DNA of 9,028 nt from CAZHMN01 sp964533705 (GTDB taxonomy: Bacteria; Electryoneota; B3-LCP). The stretch is taken from NCBI GenBank assembly GCA_964533705.1, contig CAZHMN010000099.1:1-9028 (forward strand), written 5' to 3'. The notes below the pieces were generated by a model. It searched no databases. It was not told the origin of the DNA and saw nothing but the letters and a program-made list of their open reading frames with translations. Below, piece by piece: positions 1 through 5,189 of this stretch; positions within the stretch are counted from its first letter, which is position 1, and each line of letters opens with the position of its first letter. Position numbers and translations under genes: made by a program.

Positions 1-96
1 GCGCAATCGGAAGAGATTCATTTCCGCACGGTGGACGGGATGGTTGAGAAGGGGTATCTGACGAAGGAAGAGGGGAAGAGACGGTTGGGGGTGTGA
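1..96 (+). CDS. C-terminal end of an unidentified protein (partial)
   Basis: Reading from base 1 in frame 1 gives 31 codons ending in TGA at 94-96, with a charged tail that includes the run DGMVEKGYLTKEEGKRRLGV. The start lies outside the window. The mix of hydrophobic and charged residues looks like a normal cytoplasmic C-terminus. The reading frame stops just before a palindrome-rich intergenic block, as expected at a gene end. No family is recognisable from so short a piece, so no function is given. Confidence 0.5.
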   Translation, partial: AQSEEIHFRTVDGMVEKGYLTKEEGKRRLGV

Positions 97-129
97 GAGG
101 ATTCGGGATTCGGTACACGGGATTCGGTA

Positions 130-173
130 GGGGCGGTTCGTACCGAAGGCACCACTTTGTGGCGAACCGCCCC
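130..173. repeat. Nested palindrome, family A copy 1
   Basis: Outer arms at 130-140 (GGGGCGGTTCG) and 163-173 are perfect reverse complements of 11 bp. The core holds a CCACAAAGTGGTG word on the minus strand. The same design, in opposite orientation and with a closely related core, occurs at 6552-6597. The position directly after the gene tail at 1-96 would let it act as a 3' hairpin, but there is no following T-run. Confidence 0.7.
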
Positions 174-296
174 CACACTCGATTCCGATATAAGAGAACA
201 TAGGGCGGTGTGTCCTGAGAAGACCTCTCCTGAGCTTCCCCCGGCAGACAATTGACCATACGAATCTATACCTATCCTACTTCAAAAGGCTGTGTG

Positions 297-320
297 GCGT
301 CGGGTGTCCCCACCCGACGC
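297..320. repeat. Perfect 9-bp inverted repeat
   Basis: Arms GCGTCGGGT (297-305) and ACCCGACGC (312-320) are exact reverse complements around a 6-base loop of GTCCCC. There is no T-run on either side, so it is not a typical terminator. It fits the dispersed palindromes of this window. Confidence 0.65.
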
Positions 321-352
321 AGGGCCGCCCGCTGATGGCACCATGTACAGAA

Positions 353-377
353 GGGCTTGATAAATCAAGCCCCTACG
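353..377. repeat. Palindrome family B copy, exact inverse of 4749-4773
   Basis: Arms GGGCTTGAT (353-361) and ATCAAGCCC (364-372) form a 9-bp stem with a 2-base loop, followed by the family's CCTAC flank. The 25 bases 353-377 are the exact reverse complement of 4749-4773. This shows a dispersed repeat and not a chance hairpin. Confidence 0.75.
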
Positions 378-413
378 GCTGCACGTGCGGCCGAATCTCC
401 GCGGCGAAGAGGT

Positions 414-440
414 GTAGGGGCGAGGTTACCTCGTCCCTAC
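414..440. repeat. Palindrome family B copy with GAGGTTACCTC core
   Basis: The sequence is GTAGGGGC, then a self-complementary core CGAGGTTACCTCG, then TCCCTAC. Its reverse complement matches 2863-2889 at 25 of 27 positions. The GTAGGGGC flank is shared with the copy at 4749-4773, while the core differs and stays self-complementary. Confidence 0.75.
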
Positions 441-501
441 AGTGTGCTCATCAAAGCAGTCACGGAATGGTCCGTGGCCGCCCAGGATGACGGGATGATC
501 C

Positions 502-542
502 CCCGGCCTTCGGCCTCCCCCCTTGCTAAGGGGGCAGGGGGG
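502..542. repeat. C/G-run palindrome
   Basis: The 7-bp arms CCCCCTT (518-524) and AAGGGGG (528-534) flank the loop GCT. To the left lies a GGCC-TTC-GGCC hairpin (about 506-514), and to the right a second G-run ends at 542. No gene or terminator signature is attached. Confidence 0.55.
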
Positions 543-632
543 TCTCATGTGCGAGAAAACAGGCTTCGTTCCTTGATAGCCAAAAGGATGCTACTCTGCC
601 CACAAAACTATCGCTCCCAGCGAGCCCGTAGT

Positions 633-667
633 GCGGCAGCCCCAAAGGTCTTACGACTTGCTGCCGC
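633..667. repeat. Inverted repeat GCGGCAGC/GCTGCCGC
   Basis: Arms at 633-640 and 660-667 are exact 8-bp reverse complements around a 19-base loop. This is one of several hairpins in the block and has no clear role. Confidence 0.5.
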
Positions 668-671
668 CCGG

Positions 672-730
672 GCAGGTGGGGGCAAGCCCACGGACTACCG
701 GGCATAAAGCAGGTGGGGGCAAGCCCCCAC
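672..730. repeat. 18-base direct repeat, second copy inside a hairpin
   Basis: The 18-mer GCAGGTGGGGGCAAGCCC occurs at 672-689 and again at 709-726, 37 bp apart. The second copy extends to a near-loopless hairpin, with GTGGGGGC (713-720) and GCCCCCAC (723-730) around AA. Confidence 0.65.
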
Positions 731-755
731 ACCACCAAATATAAAGAGAAGAGAG

Positions 756-788
756 AAACAAAAAAGGGGGCAAGATCTCCTCGCCCCC
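756..788 (-). terminator. Intrinsic terminator of the small membrane protein gene
   Basis: On the minus strand a 9-bp GC-rich stem (780-788 with 766-774, one G-T wobble) closes a 5-base loop and is followed at once by a run of T (761-765, continuing T-rich). It lies 35 bp past the stop of the gene ending at 823, which places it as that gene's terminator. Confidence 0.85.
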
Positions 789-822
789 TATAATAAAATC
801 TAGAAAACTTAAAGAATTATGG

Positions 823-1074
823 CTACTTCTCTTTGGGCAACAAGGCGTTATAGAGCCAGGCGAAAATCGCTCCGCAGATCAAACCGTCCACGAAACCCCA
901 GACCAGGCCGATGATGCTGCCCAACGGCGTCACCTGGTAAGCAGGATAGACGCGGGTAAGAATCATGCTCACTCCACCAGACCCCAGGATGATCAGCCAC
1001 CAGGTGGTGAGGAACACCGCCACTCCCCAACCGATGGCGGCCGTCAGGGCCAGAGCTTTGACGTTCAGGCGCAT
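823..1074 (-). CDS. Small two-helix membrane protein (type often annotated as bacteriophage holin)
   Basis: The 83-residue product starts MRLNVKALALTAAIGWG. It has two hydrophobic segments (about residues 8-30 and 51-77), a short loop with a YPAYQ motif between them and a charged KEK tail. The LNVKALAL start, the GSIIGLVWGFVDGLICGAIFAWLYN second helix and the length match, from memory, a family of small bacterial and archaeal membrane proteins that databases label bacteriophage holin. That label is doubtful here, since the gene stands alone with its own promoter and terminator and no lysis genes lie beside it. The ATG at 1074 is supported by AAAGGA seven bases upstream. True function is unknown; a structural or stress-related membrane role is equally possible. 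Confidence 0.8.
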   Translation of the reverse strand: MRLNVKALALTAAIGWGVAVFLTTWWLIILGSGGVSMILTRVYPAYQVTPLGSIIGLVWGFVDGLICGAIFAWLYNALLPKEK

Positions 1075-1081
1075 GATGATT

Positions 1082-1118
1082 TCCTTTCAATTAAACGATG
1101 TAGCTTCGATTGAAAGGA
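1082..1118 (-). promoter_or_regulatory. 5'UTR hairpin that sequesters the ribosome binding site of the 823-1074 gene
   Basis: In the minus-strand transcript TCCTTTCAAT (1118-1109) is a perfect 10-bp complement of ATTGAAAGGA (1091-1082). The latter contains the Shine-Dalgarno AAAGGA, seven bases before the ATG. Three further pairs (CGA/TCG) can form inside the loop. Folding would hide the ribosome binding site; whether it does so in vivo is inference. Confidence 0.5.
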
Positions 1119-1159
1119 GAAACGCATCAGATTAACGGGAAGGTAGTTCTCCCGAAGCG

Positions 1160-1188
1160 AATATAAGCAATTGTTGGGAAATTGTCAA
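1160..1188 (-). promoter_or_regulatory. Sigma-70-type promoter for the small membrane protein gene
   Basis: The minus strand shows TTGACA (1188-1183), a 17-bp spacer and TATATT (1165-1160). The expected start near 1153 leaves a 5'UTR of about 80 nt, long enough to hold the hairpin at 1082-1118. Confidence 0.75.
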
Positions 1189-1218
1189 GAGAATTATGGT
1201 CATTTGATTTGTTCTCGG

Positions 1219-1251
1219 ATAAAAAAAGCGACCCGATTGGACGGGACGCTT
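1219..1251 (-). terminator. Intrinsic terminator downstream of the MFS transporter gene
   Basis: The minus strand has stem AAGCG-x-CCCG (1251-1242) pairing with CGGG-x-CGCTT (1235-1226), with one T-T mismatch and a 6-base loop. It runs into seven T (the A-run 1221-1227, partly shared with the stem). It lies about 80 bp after the stop at 1334. The stem wording (GCGACCCGAT) resembles the palindromes at 4789-4811 and 6510-6532. Confidence 0.75.
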
Positions 1252-1275
1252 CTGTTGAAAACTGTACTCTGATGA

Positions 1276-1306
1276 CCTCATCATGAGGCGCTTAATTACA
1301 CGCCTC
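1276..1306. repeat. Degenerate palindrome between the MFS stop codon and its terminator
   Basis: GAGGCG (1285-1290) and CGCCTC (1301-1306) form a 6-bp stem. An alternative stem CCTCA/TGAGG (1276-1280 with 1284-1288) competes with it. Read on the minus strand it begins GTAGAGGCG, close to the GTAGGGGC flank of family B, so it may be a diverged member. Confidence 0.45.
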
Positions 1307-1333
1307 TACCGAATCTTGTACCCCGAATCCCGA

Positions 1334-2707
1334 CTACTTCTTCTCCGACACCCCCACAATCAGCCACCTTCGGAAGAGCAGCAGGCATACCGGGCTGATC
1401 AAAGCGATGCAGGCGTAGATAAACCACATCGTCCCGCTGTTGTGCGGGCCGTTTTCAGGGATAAAGCGGGCGATCATCGAGCCGGAATAGAGACCGGTGG
1501 TGAACTTGGCCAGAAACCAGGGGATGCCCGCCAAGCCCATGTAGGCTCCCACCCGTCCCGCCGGAGCCAAATTCGCCACGTATTCCAGAAAGCGCGAAGA
1601 CCAGACCGCTTCACCGAAGGAATAAATCGTCACGTAGGTCAGCAACGTCCATAAATGCGGCCCCGGCACCAGGATGAAGGGAATGGTGGCCGTAATCGCC
1701 GTGCCGATGATCATCATGTTGATGATTTTGACCTTGCGGGTCAGCGCGGCTATCGTAGGCACGAAGATGACGATGATTAATGGATTCATGCCGTGAATCC
1801 ATTCGTATTTGGCCGAAACGGCTTCGGGAAAGCAGCGGAAAACGTAGTCGGGCACGGTTAAAAAGTCATGAGCGAAGATGGTGCGCACCGGCAAGAGAAT
1901 AAAGATGAAAAACATGAAGCGCGGATCGGCGAAGGGGAGCTCCTTGAGCTTCTCAATAAACGTCTTTTGGGGTTCGCCTTCCTTTTTCTCATCCAGGATG
2001 ACGGTGCGGTCGGTCTCTTCGACCTTCTTGGTGAAGAAAGTCAAGTGAATCAGCAGCATCAATCCGGTGATCGCCACCGCCGACCAGTAGACACCGTTGA
2101 TACCCCACCCCAGACCGACAATTTCCACAAATTTCAGATTCAGGAAGGTGGCATCAGATCGTATCCAGGGCGATATGAAACTCTCCGCCACAATGCCCAG
2201 GTTCATGATGGAATAGAGCAGACCGTAGCCAATCGTCGCCGTGCGGGGGTCGGTGTACTCCTTGATGCCAGCGTATAGCGCGGGCTGCATGACGCCGGTC
2301 CCCAACGCCATCAGCAGCAGCGCAGCCCAGGAGGCCACGTGACTCCACTCCCCAAAAACCGGCGCGCCGGAAAGCAGCACCCGCCCTGCGCCGATGACGA
2401 TCAGCGACCAGGTCAAAGCCCGACGCACCCCCAGCTTGTCCGAAACGAATCCCCCGCCGAACATGAACAGCGTCACCAGGCCGGTGTAAAGCGACACGCT
2501 GAAACCGGTCACCTGGTCGGACATGCCCAATCCGGAGGGCCCCAGGTAGCGGGTCAGCAGCATGAGGATGCCGAAATAGGCGATTCCATCAAAGAAATTG
2601 ATCTGGTTGACCAGCCAGAAACCTTTGGAGGCTTTTAATAACAGTCGCAGGTTTTCGCGGAGGGTTAAATCCTGGCTTTCTTCAGCGGAGGAATTCGAAT
2701 CGCTCAT
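1334..2707 (-). CDS. MFS transporter, distantly POT/PTR-like
   Basis: This 457-residue inner-membrane protein has about 12 hydrophobic helices, a charged N-terminus (1-28) and a charged central cytoplasmic loop (about 226-262), the standard two-bundle major facilitator plan. The signature GGFVSDKLGVRR (85-96) is MFS motif A. The stretches around QPALYAGIKEY (141-151) and GEAVWSSRFLEYVANLAPAG (365-384) resemble the proton-dependent oligopeptide transporter branch. However, the POT helix-1 motif ExxER is replaced by NxxDG (37-41), so proton-coupled peptide uptake should not be assumed and the substrate is unknown. The ATG at 2707 has AGGA about 11 bases upstream, a promoter at 2743-2771 and a terminator at 1219-1251. 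The gene is thus a single-gene unit. Confidence 0.85.
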   Translation of the reverse strand: MSDSNSSAEESQDLTLRENLRLLLKASKGFWLVNQINFFDGIAYFGILMLLTRYLGPSGLGMSDQVTGFSVSLYTGLVTLFMFGGGFVSDKLGVRRALTWSLIVIGAGRVLLSGAPVFGEWSHVASWAALLLMALGTGVMQPALYAGIKEYTDPRTATIGYGLLYSIMNLGIVAESFISPWIRSDATFLNLKFVEIVGLGWGINGVYWSAVAITGLMLLIHLTFFTKKVEETDRTVILDEKKEGEPQKTFIEKLKELPFADPRFMFFIFILLPVRTIFAHDFLTVPDYVFRCFPEAVSAKYEWIHGMNPLIIVIFVPTIAALTRKVKIINMMIIGTAITATIPFILVPGPHLWTLLTYVTIYSFGEAVWSSRFLEYVANLAPAGRVGAYMGLAGIPWFLAKFTTGLYSGSMIARFIPENGPHNSGTMWFIYACIALISPVCLLLFRRWLIVGVSEKK

Positions 2708-2742
2708 GGCATCCGTCCTGAGTGTGGAAACGTTAGGCTAAA

Positions 2743-2771
2743 ATGATACGAACGGGAGGGGAGAAATGCAA
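2743..2771 (-). promoter_or_regulatory. Sigma-70-type promoter for the MFS gene
   Basis: The minus strand carries TTGCAT (2771-2766), a 17-bp spacer and TATCAT (2748-2743). The predicted start near 2736 gives a 5'UTR of roughly 28 nt before the ATG at 2707. Confidence 0.6.
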
Positions 2772-2862
2772 GGGGAATTTGGGGATTCGGGAAGCGGGAT
2801 TCCGGGGTCGGGGATTGGAAGTCGATCGTGAGACCGTCACGGGATTTTCCGGAGCCGACATT

Positions 2863-2889
2863 GTAGAGTCGAGGTAACCTCGCCCCTAC
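2863..2889. repeat. Palindrome family B copy with GAGGTAACCTC core
   Basis: The core arms CGAGGT (2870-2875) and ACCTCG (2877-2882) sit within GTAG...CCCCTAC flanks. It matches the reverse complement of 414-440 at 25 of 27 bases. The left flank (GAGT) has diverged from GGGA, so the outer stem is weaker in this copy. Confidence 0.7.
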
Positions 2890-3003
2890 GCAAAATCCTG
2901 CATCCTGAATTCGGTTTTCCCGTGCTGCAAGGTCTCTGCACCTGGCAGTTAAAAAAGCTGCCGACTACGGAAAGTTGGAGGCAGAAGAATTTCATCTTAC
3001 CGT

Positions 3004-3084
3004 GTCATCCCAGCGAAAGCTGGGATCCAAAAATTCAATCGCTAACCTGGATTCCGGATCGGGCTAAAGCCCGTCCGGAATGAC
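3004..3084. repeat. 81-bp composite palindromic element with GTCAT/ATGAC ends
   Basis: The element starts GTCATCCC and ends GGAATGAC, near-inverse termini. The left half is an 8-bp hairpin (3007-3014 with 3019-3026) capped by a GAAA tetraloop. The right half is a two-tier hairpin (3051-3058 with 3074-3081, and 3060-3064 with 3069-3073, loop TAAA). The inner GGATCCA and TGGATTCC words mirror each other. This general layout resembles short non-coding mobile or REP-like repeats common in many bacterial genomes. No gene lies inside. Confidence 0.7.
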
Positions 3085-3133
3085 AATCTCCGAATATTTC
3101 AAAGAACTCATCTCTACCTGACAGACAAGAATG

Positions 3134-3233
3134 NNNNNNNNNNNNNNNNNNNNNNNNNNNNNNNNNNNNNNNNNNNNNNNNNNNNNNNNNNNNNNNNNNN
3201 NNNNNNNNNNNNNNNNNNNNNNNNNNNNNNNNN
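3134..3233. other. Assembly gap of exactly 100 N
   Basis: The round number indicates a scaffold join of unknown true length. Reading frames that cross it are artefacts. The flanks (3085-3133 and 3234-3324) hold no recognisable gene. Confidence 0.95.
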
Positions 3234-3324
3234 GGAGACCTGACGGCACAAAACATATGATTTCTCCTTTGATCGATGTCACCAAACTATTTCATCAACA
3301 CCCATCTTACCTGTAGTGCTGAAG

Positions 3325-3660
3325 TCATCTTAATCTGCCGATAAACTTGTTCGACTTCTGCCAGCCTGCTTGACTTTTATAATCTACAAAATAAACCTTG
3401 ATATCCGCCTGGCTGGGATATTCAACAAAATATATCTTTGCATCAGCCTGGCCATCAAAGAACACATAATACCAAAGTTCGTCGTACCCTTTGGCTTGTG
3501 ATGCATAATCTACCACATAGATGCAAAGATCTGCCTGACTCTTGTAGTCCACTACATAAATCTTAACATCAGCTTGGCTGGCATAATCAACAACATAGAT
3601 ATTCCCTGCGGATGCCAGCCCGGAAAGGAAGAATAAGAAGACCACGAATGTGCATTTCAT
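3325..3660 (-). CDS. Secreted protein of six 13-residue YVVDYxSQAD repeats
   Basis: This 111-residue product has a clear signal peptide (MKCTFVVFLFFLSGLASA, likely cut after residue 18). Almost all of the rest is repeats with the consensus x-[IV]-Y-[VF]-V-[DE]-Y-x-S-Q-A-D-x. They start at residues 20, 33, 46, about 63 (degenerate), 75 and 88, and the third is followed by an insert (KGYDEL). Alternating hydrophobic and polar residues suggest one strand per repeat, i.e. an all-beta periplasmic or extracellular fold. Similar repeat proteins are, to my recollection, grouped as DUF6150; their role is unknown. The gene is more AT-rich than its neighbours. AGGGGTGA lies just before the ATG at 3660 and a promoter lies at 3708-3737. 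No terminator was seen. Confidence 0.85.
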   Translation of the reverse strand: MKCTFVVFLFFLSGLASAGNIYVVDYASQADVKIYVVDYKSQADLCIYVVDYASQAKGYDELWYYVFFDGQADAKIYFVEYPSQADIKVYFVDYKSQAGWQKSNKFIGRLR

Positions 3661-3707
3661 CAGTCACCCCTGTCTTATGCTGAAAGCTCAGTGCAATCGT
3701 CCGCTAT

Positions 3708-3737
3708 AATATACAATCCCATTCCCTATAAAGTCAA
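3708..3737 (-). promoter_or_regulatory. Sigma-70-type promoter for the repeat-protein gene
   Basis: The minus strand shows TTGACT (3737-3732), an 18-bp spacer and TATATT (3713-3708). Its 5'UTR would be about 40 nt. Confidence 0.65.
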
Positions 3738-3780
3738 TAGTTCAGAACGAATTTACCAAAATATTTTGAAATCCCTTAGT

Positions 3781-4001
3781 CTGGGTCGTCGAGTTTAGCC
3801 CCCTTTAGGGCTCGACCCAGATGCATAGCACTTGTCGGGGTGGTCCCTTTGGAAGCGACCACCCGGCAGGCCATATGCCTTTGCCCACCGCTAAAGCAGT
3901 GGGCTACAACTCAGAACAAGGCCGGTAAACCGGCCTAAAACACAACTAAGCCCCATTCAAGGGGCTTGTGAGACTCGTAGCCCCGTCCTTCAGGGCGGGG
4001 C
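3781..4001. repeat. Run of six consecutive, different hairpins
   Basis: Six stem-loops follow one another: 3781-3820 (outer CTGGGTCG/CGACCCAG with an inner AGCCC/GGGCT stem), 3838-3864 (GGGTGGTC/GACCACCC), 3883-3904 (10 bp, one wobble, loop AA), 3920-3935 (GGCCGGT/ACCGGCC, loop AA), 3948-3967 (AAGCCCC/GGGGCTT) and 3980-4001 (10 bp, one wobble, loop TC). Spacers are 12-18 bases. The sequences differ, yet several loops share TAAAG/TTTAG/TTCAAG-like words. The last stem ends 19 bp before the ATG at 4021. There are no T-runs, so these are not simple terminators, and the lack of a constant repeat excludes CRISPR. Confidence 0.7.
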
Positions 4002-4020
4002 GTAACAGGGAGGACAACCC

Positions 4021-4761
4021 ATGATTCACCAAACCCTATCCGGCCCGCTGCTGAAAGATGCGGGCATCCCCACGGACGAAGACGTCCGTTTAATCAATTC
4101 ACTGCGCAATCCGCCGCCGGCGCCGGTGTCCGAACGGGACGTCTTCGTGCGCCGCTGCCGCTTAGCCGGAGACGCCGTTGACGCCTATTACGGCCGCTTC
4201 AGAACGGAAGACCTACCCAAACTGCTGGCTCTGGTGCAAGGAGCGCCGCTGCTGGTAGGGCACAACAAGAGGTCTCTGGGCGTGGCCCGCTTTTTCGGCG
4301 GATCGGTCGAAGAGTATGAAGGACACAGCTACATCGTCCCCAAGTTCTACTGGCTGCGAGGGCACTCATCGGCAGACGATCTGCGCGTGGCCATTGACGG
4401 CGGGCTCTACAGCGAAGCTTCCCTCTCCTTCGCCTATGAAAAGCCCACCTGTTCGGTCTGCGGCGAGGACATTCGCACCTGCGAGCACCTGCCTGGTTCG
4501 CCGGGCGAGGACGGCCCCATCTTCTACTACTACGATAACGTCGTCGCGGTTCTGGAGGGATCGCTGGTTTACCGCGGCGCTCAGCCGGGGACGGGATTCA
4601 GCCTCTGCGCGATTCGGTCGGATTCGGAGAATCCCGTAAAGGTCTCACGACCAACCTACGGAAATGGGGGGGAAAACACCCCCGCCCTGCAACCGATTCT
4701 GCGGATCAAGCGTCACGGCAAATGGTACCGCGCACCTCTGGTGGAAGACGTAGGGGCTTGA
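4021..4761 (+). CDS. Prohead-protease-like phage protein
   Basis: The 246-residue product matches the layout of phage capsid maturation proteases of the HK97/S78 type, judged by motifs only. PLLVGHNKRSLG (77-88) holds the candidate catalytic His81. YSEASLSF (130-137) corresponds to the SIGF-type serine block, with Ser134 as likely nucleophile. VLEGSLVYRGAQPGT (177-191) corresponds to the family's E-x-SLV...AxP segment with Glu179. Between the last two lies a C144-x2-C147-x6-C154-x-H156 motif, a possible metal site. In phages this enzyme cleaves scaffold and capsid precursors. AGGGAGGA precedes the ATG by six bases. No portal or capsid gene is visible, so this is a phage remnant or the edge of a prophage cut by the gap. 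The stop codon lies inside the repeat 4749-4773, so the C-terminus may be altered. Confidence 0.65.
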   Translation: MIHQTLSGPLLKDAGIPTDEDVRLINSLRNPPPAPVSERDVFVRRCRLAGDAVDAYYGRFRTEDLPKLLALVQGAPLLVGHNKRSLGVARFFGGSVEEYEGHSYIVPKFYWLRGHSSADDLRVAIDGGLYSEASLSFAYEKPTCSVCGEDIRTCEHLPGSPGEDGPIFYYYDNVVAVLEGSLVYRGAQPGTGFSLCAIRSDSENPVKVSRPTYGNGGENTPALQPILRIKRHGKWYRAPLVEDVGA

Positions 4762-4773
4762 TTTATCAAGCCC
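4749..4773. repeat. Palindrome family B copy overlapping a stop codon
   Basis: This is an exact 25-base inverse copy of 353-377: a 9-bp stem GGGCTTGAT/ATCAAGCCC after GTAG. Bases 4759-4761 (TGA) within it terminate the protease-like gene, whose last residues V-G-A are also encoded by the repeat. Confidence 0.75.
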
Positions 4774-4788
4774 AGGAAATGATCAAAA

Positions 4789-4811
4789 GGGGCGACCCGC
4801 CGGATCGCCCC
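4789..4811. repeat. Palindrome family C copy (GGGGCGACCCG)
   Basis: Arms GGGGCGA (4789-4795) and TCGCCCC (4805-4811) are exact complements. The 23-mer matches 6510-6532 at 20 positions. Together with 4749-4773 it fills most of the gap between the two phage-like genes. Confidence 0.7.
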
Positions 4812-4838
4812 TGCAAAAACCCTTCAGGAGAAACGCTT

Positions 4839-5065
4839 ATGGAACTGCGCGACTTGATTATCATCGCCGGGATGCTGTCATCGGCGCTTGTATCCTACGT
4901 GGCCGCCATGACCCGCACCCGGCTGAAACTGCAACACTTAGAGGACGTCAAAGCCGACCGAAACGAGCTGACCCGGCTGGTGGCGGGCTTGAATGAAGGG
5001 CTCCACTCGCTGGAACGCAAAATCACCGAAATGGACACCAAGATATCGCTGCTGCTACTGACCCG
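4839..5065 (+). CDS. Membrane-anchored coiled-coil protein, phage-like context (3' end lost in gap)
   Basis: Seventy-five codons are readable before the N-run. Residues 6-24 form one hydrophobic helix, and about 28-75 are charged with leucines at heptad-like spacing, indicating a coiled coil. The start at 4839 is fixed by AGGAG (4826-4830) eight bases upstream; longer in-frame starts back to 4722 overlap the previous gene and lack such a site. Small proteins with one N-terminal helix plus coiled coil occur among phage lysis and tail-associated genes, but nothing here identifies a family. It follows the protease-like gene by 77 bp on the same strand and is probably in the same module. The end is unknown; the reading through the gap to 5198 is not real. 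Confidence 0.65.
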
Positions 5066-5165
5066 NNNNNNNNNNNNNNNNNNNNNNNNNNNNNNNNNNN
5101 NNNNNNNNNNNNNNNNNNNNNNNNNNNNNNNNNNNNNNNNNNNNNNNNNNNNNNNNNNNNNNNNN
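5066..5165. other. Assembly gap of exactly 100 N
   Basis: A second scaffold join truncates the coiled-coil gene. Whether the ZIP gene truly neighbours the phage-like genes depends on this join. The 24 bases after it hold nothing recognisable. Confidence 0.95.
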
Positions 5166-5189
5166 GCTATCTACATTTACTCCGATCAC

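Larger units (their letters stand above)
97..759. other. Gene-free intergenic block rich in palindromes
   Basis: No credible gene was found here. Reading frames of 70-116 codons exist (357-707 and 526-738), but they run through the palindromes listed separately, lack a ribosome binding site and give low-complexity R/A/P-rich products. Bases 104-129 contain GGATTCGG-type words repeated three times; similar words recur near 2783-2815. Bases 174-296 and 441-500 show nothing recognisable. Confidence 0.6.

Noticed and set aside
357..738. Overlapping reading frames of 70-116 codons on both strands
   Set aside because: They run through palindromes and a direct repeat, lack a ribosome binding site and have low-complexity products.
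1283..2638. Plus-strand frames of 99-136 codons opposite the MFS gene
   Set aside because: They are antisense shadows of a convincing 12-helix transporter, and their products are H/R/Q-rich with no family pattern.
2942..2964. Stem GGCAG/CTGCC around an A-rich loop as a terminator
   Set aside because: The A-run is inside the loop and not after the stem, and no gene ends nearby.
3035..3316. Reading frames on both strands through the first N-run
   Set aside because: The middle third is unknown sequence, and they overlap the 81-bp palindromic element; they are artefacts of the gap.
3781..4001. A CRISPR array
   Set aside because: Successive hairpins differ in sequence and length; there is no constant repeat and no cas gene.
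3980..4001. End hairpin of an IS200/IS605-type element (GCCCCGTCCTTCAGGGCGGGGC-like stem)
   Set aside because: The stem resembles such ends, but there is no tnpA or tnpB gene nearby and no matching left end; it is better treated as one of the six hairpins.
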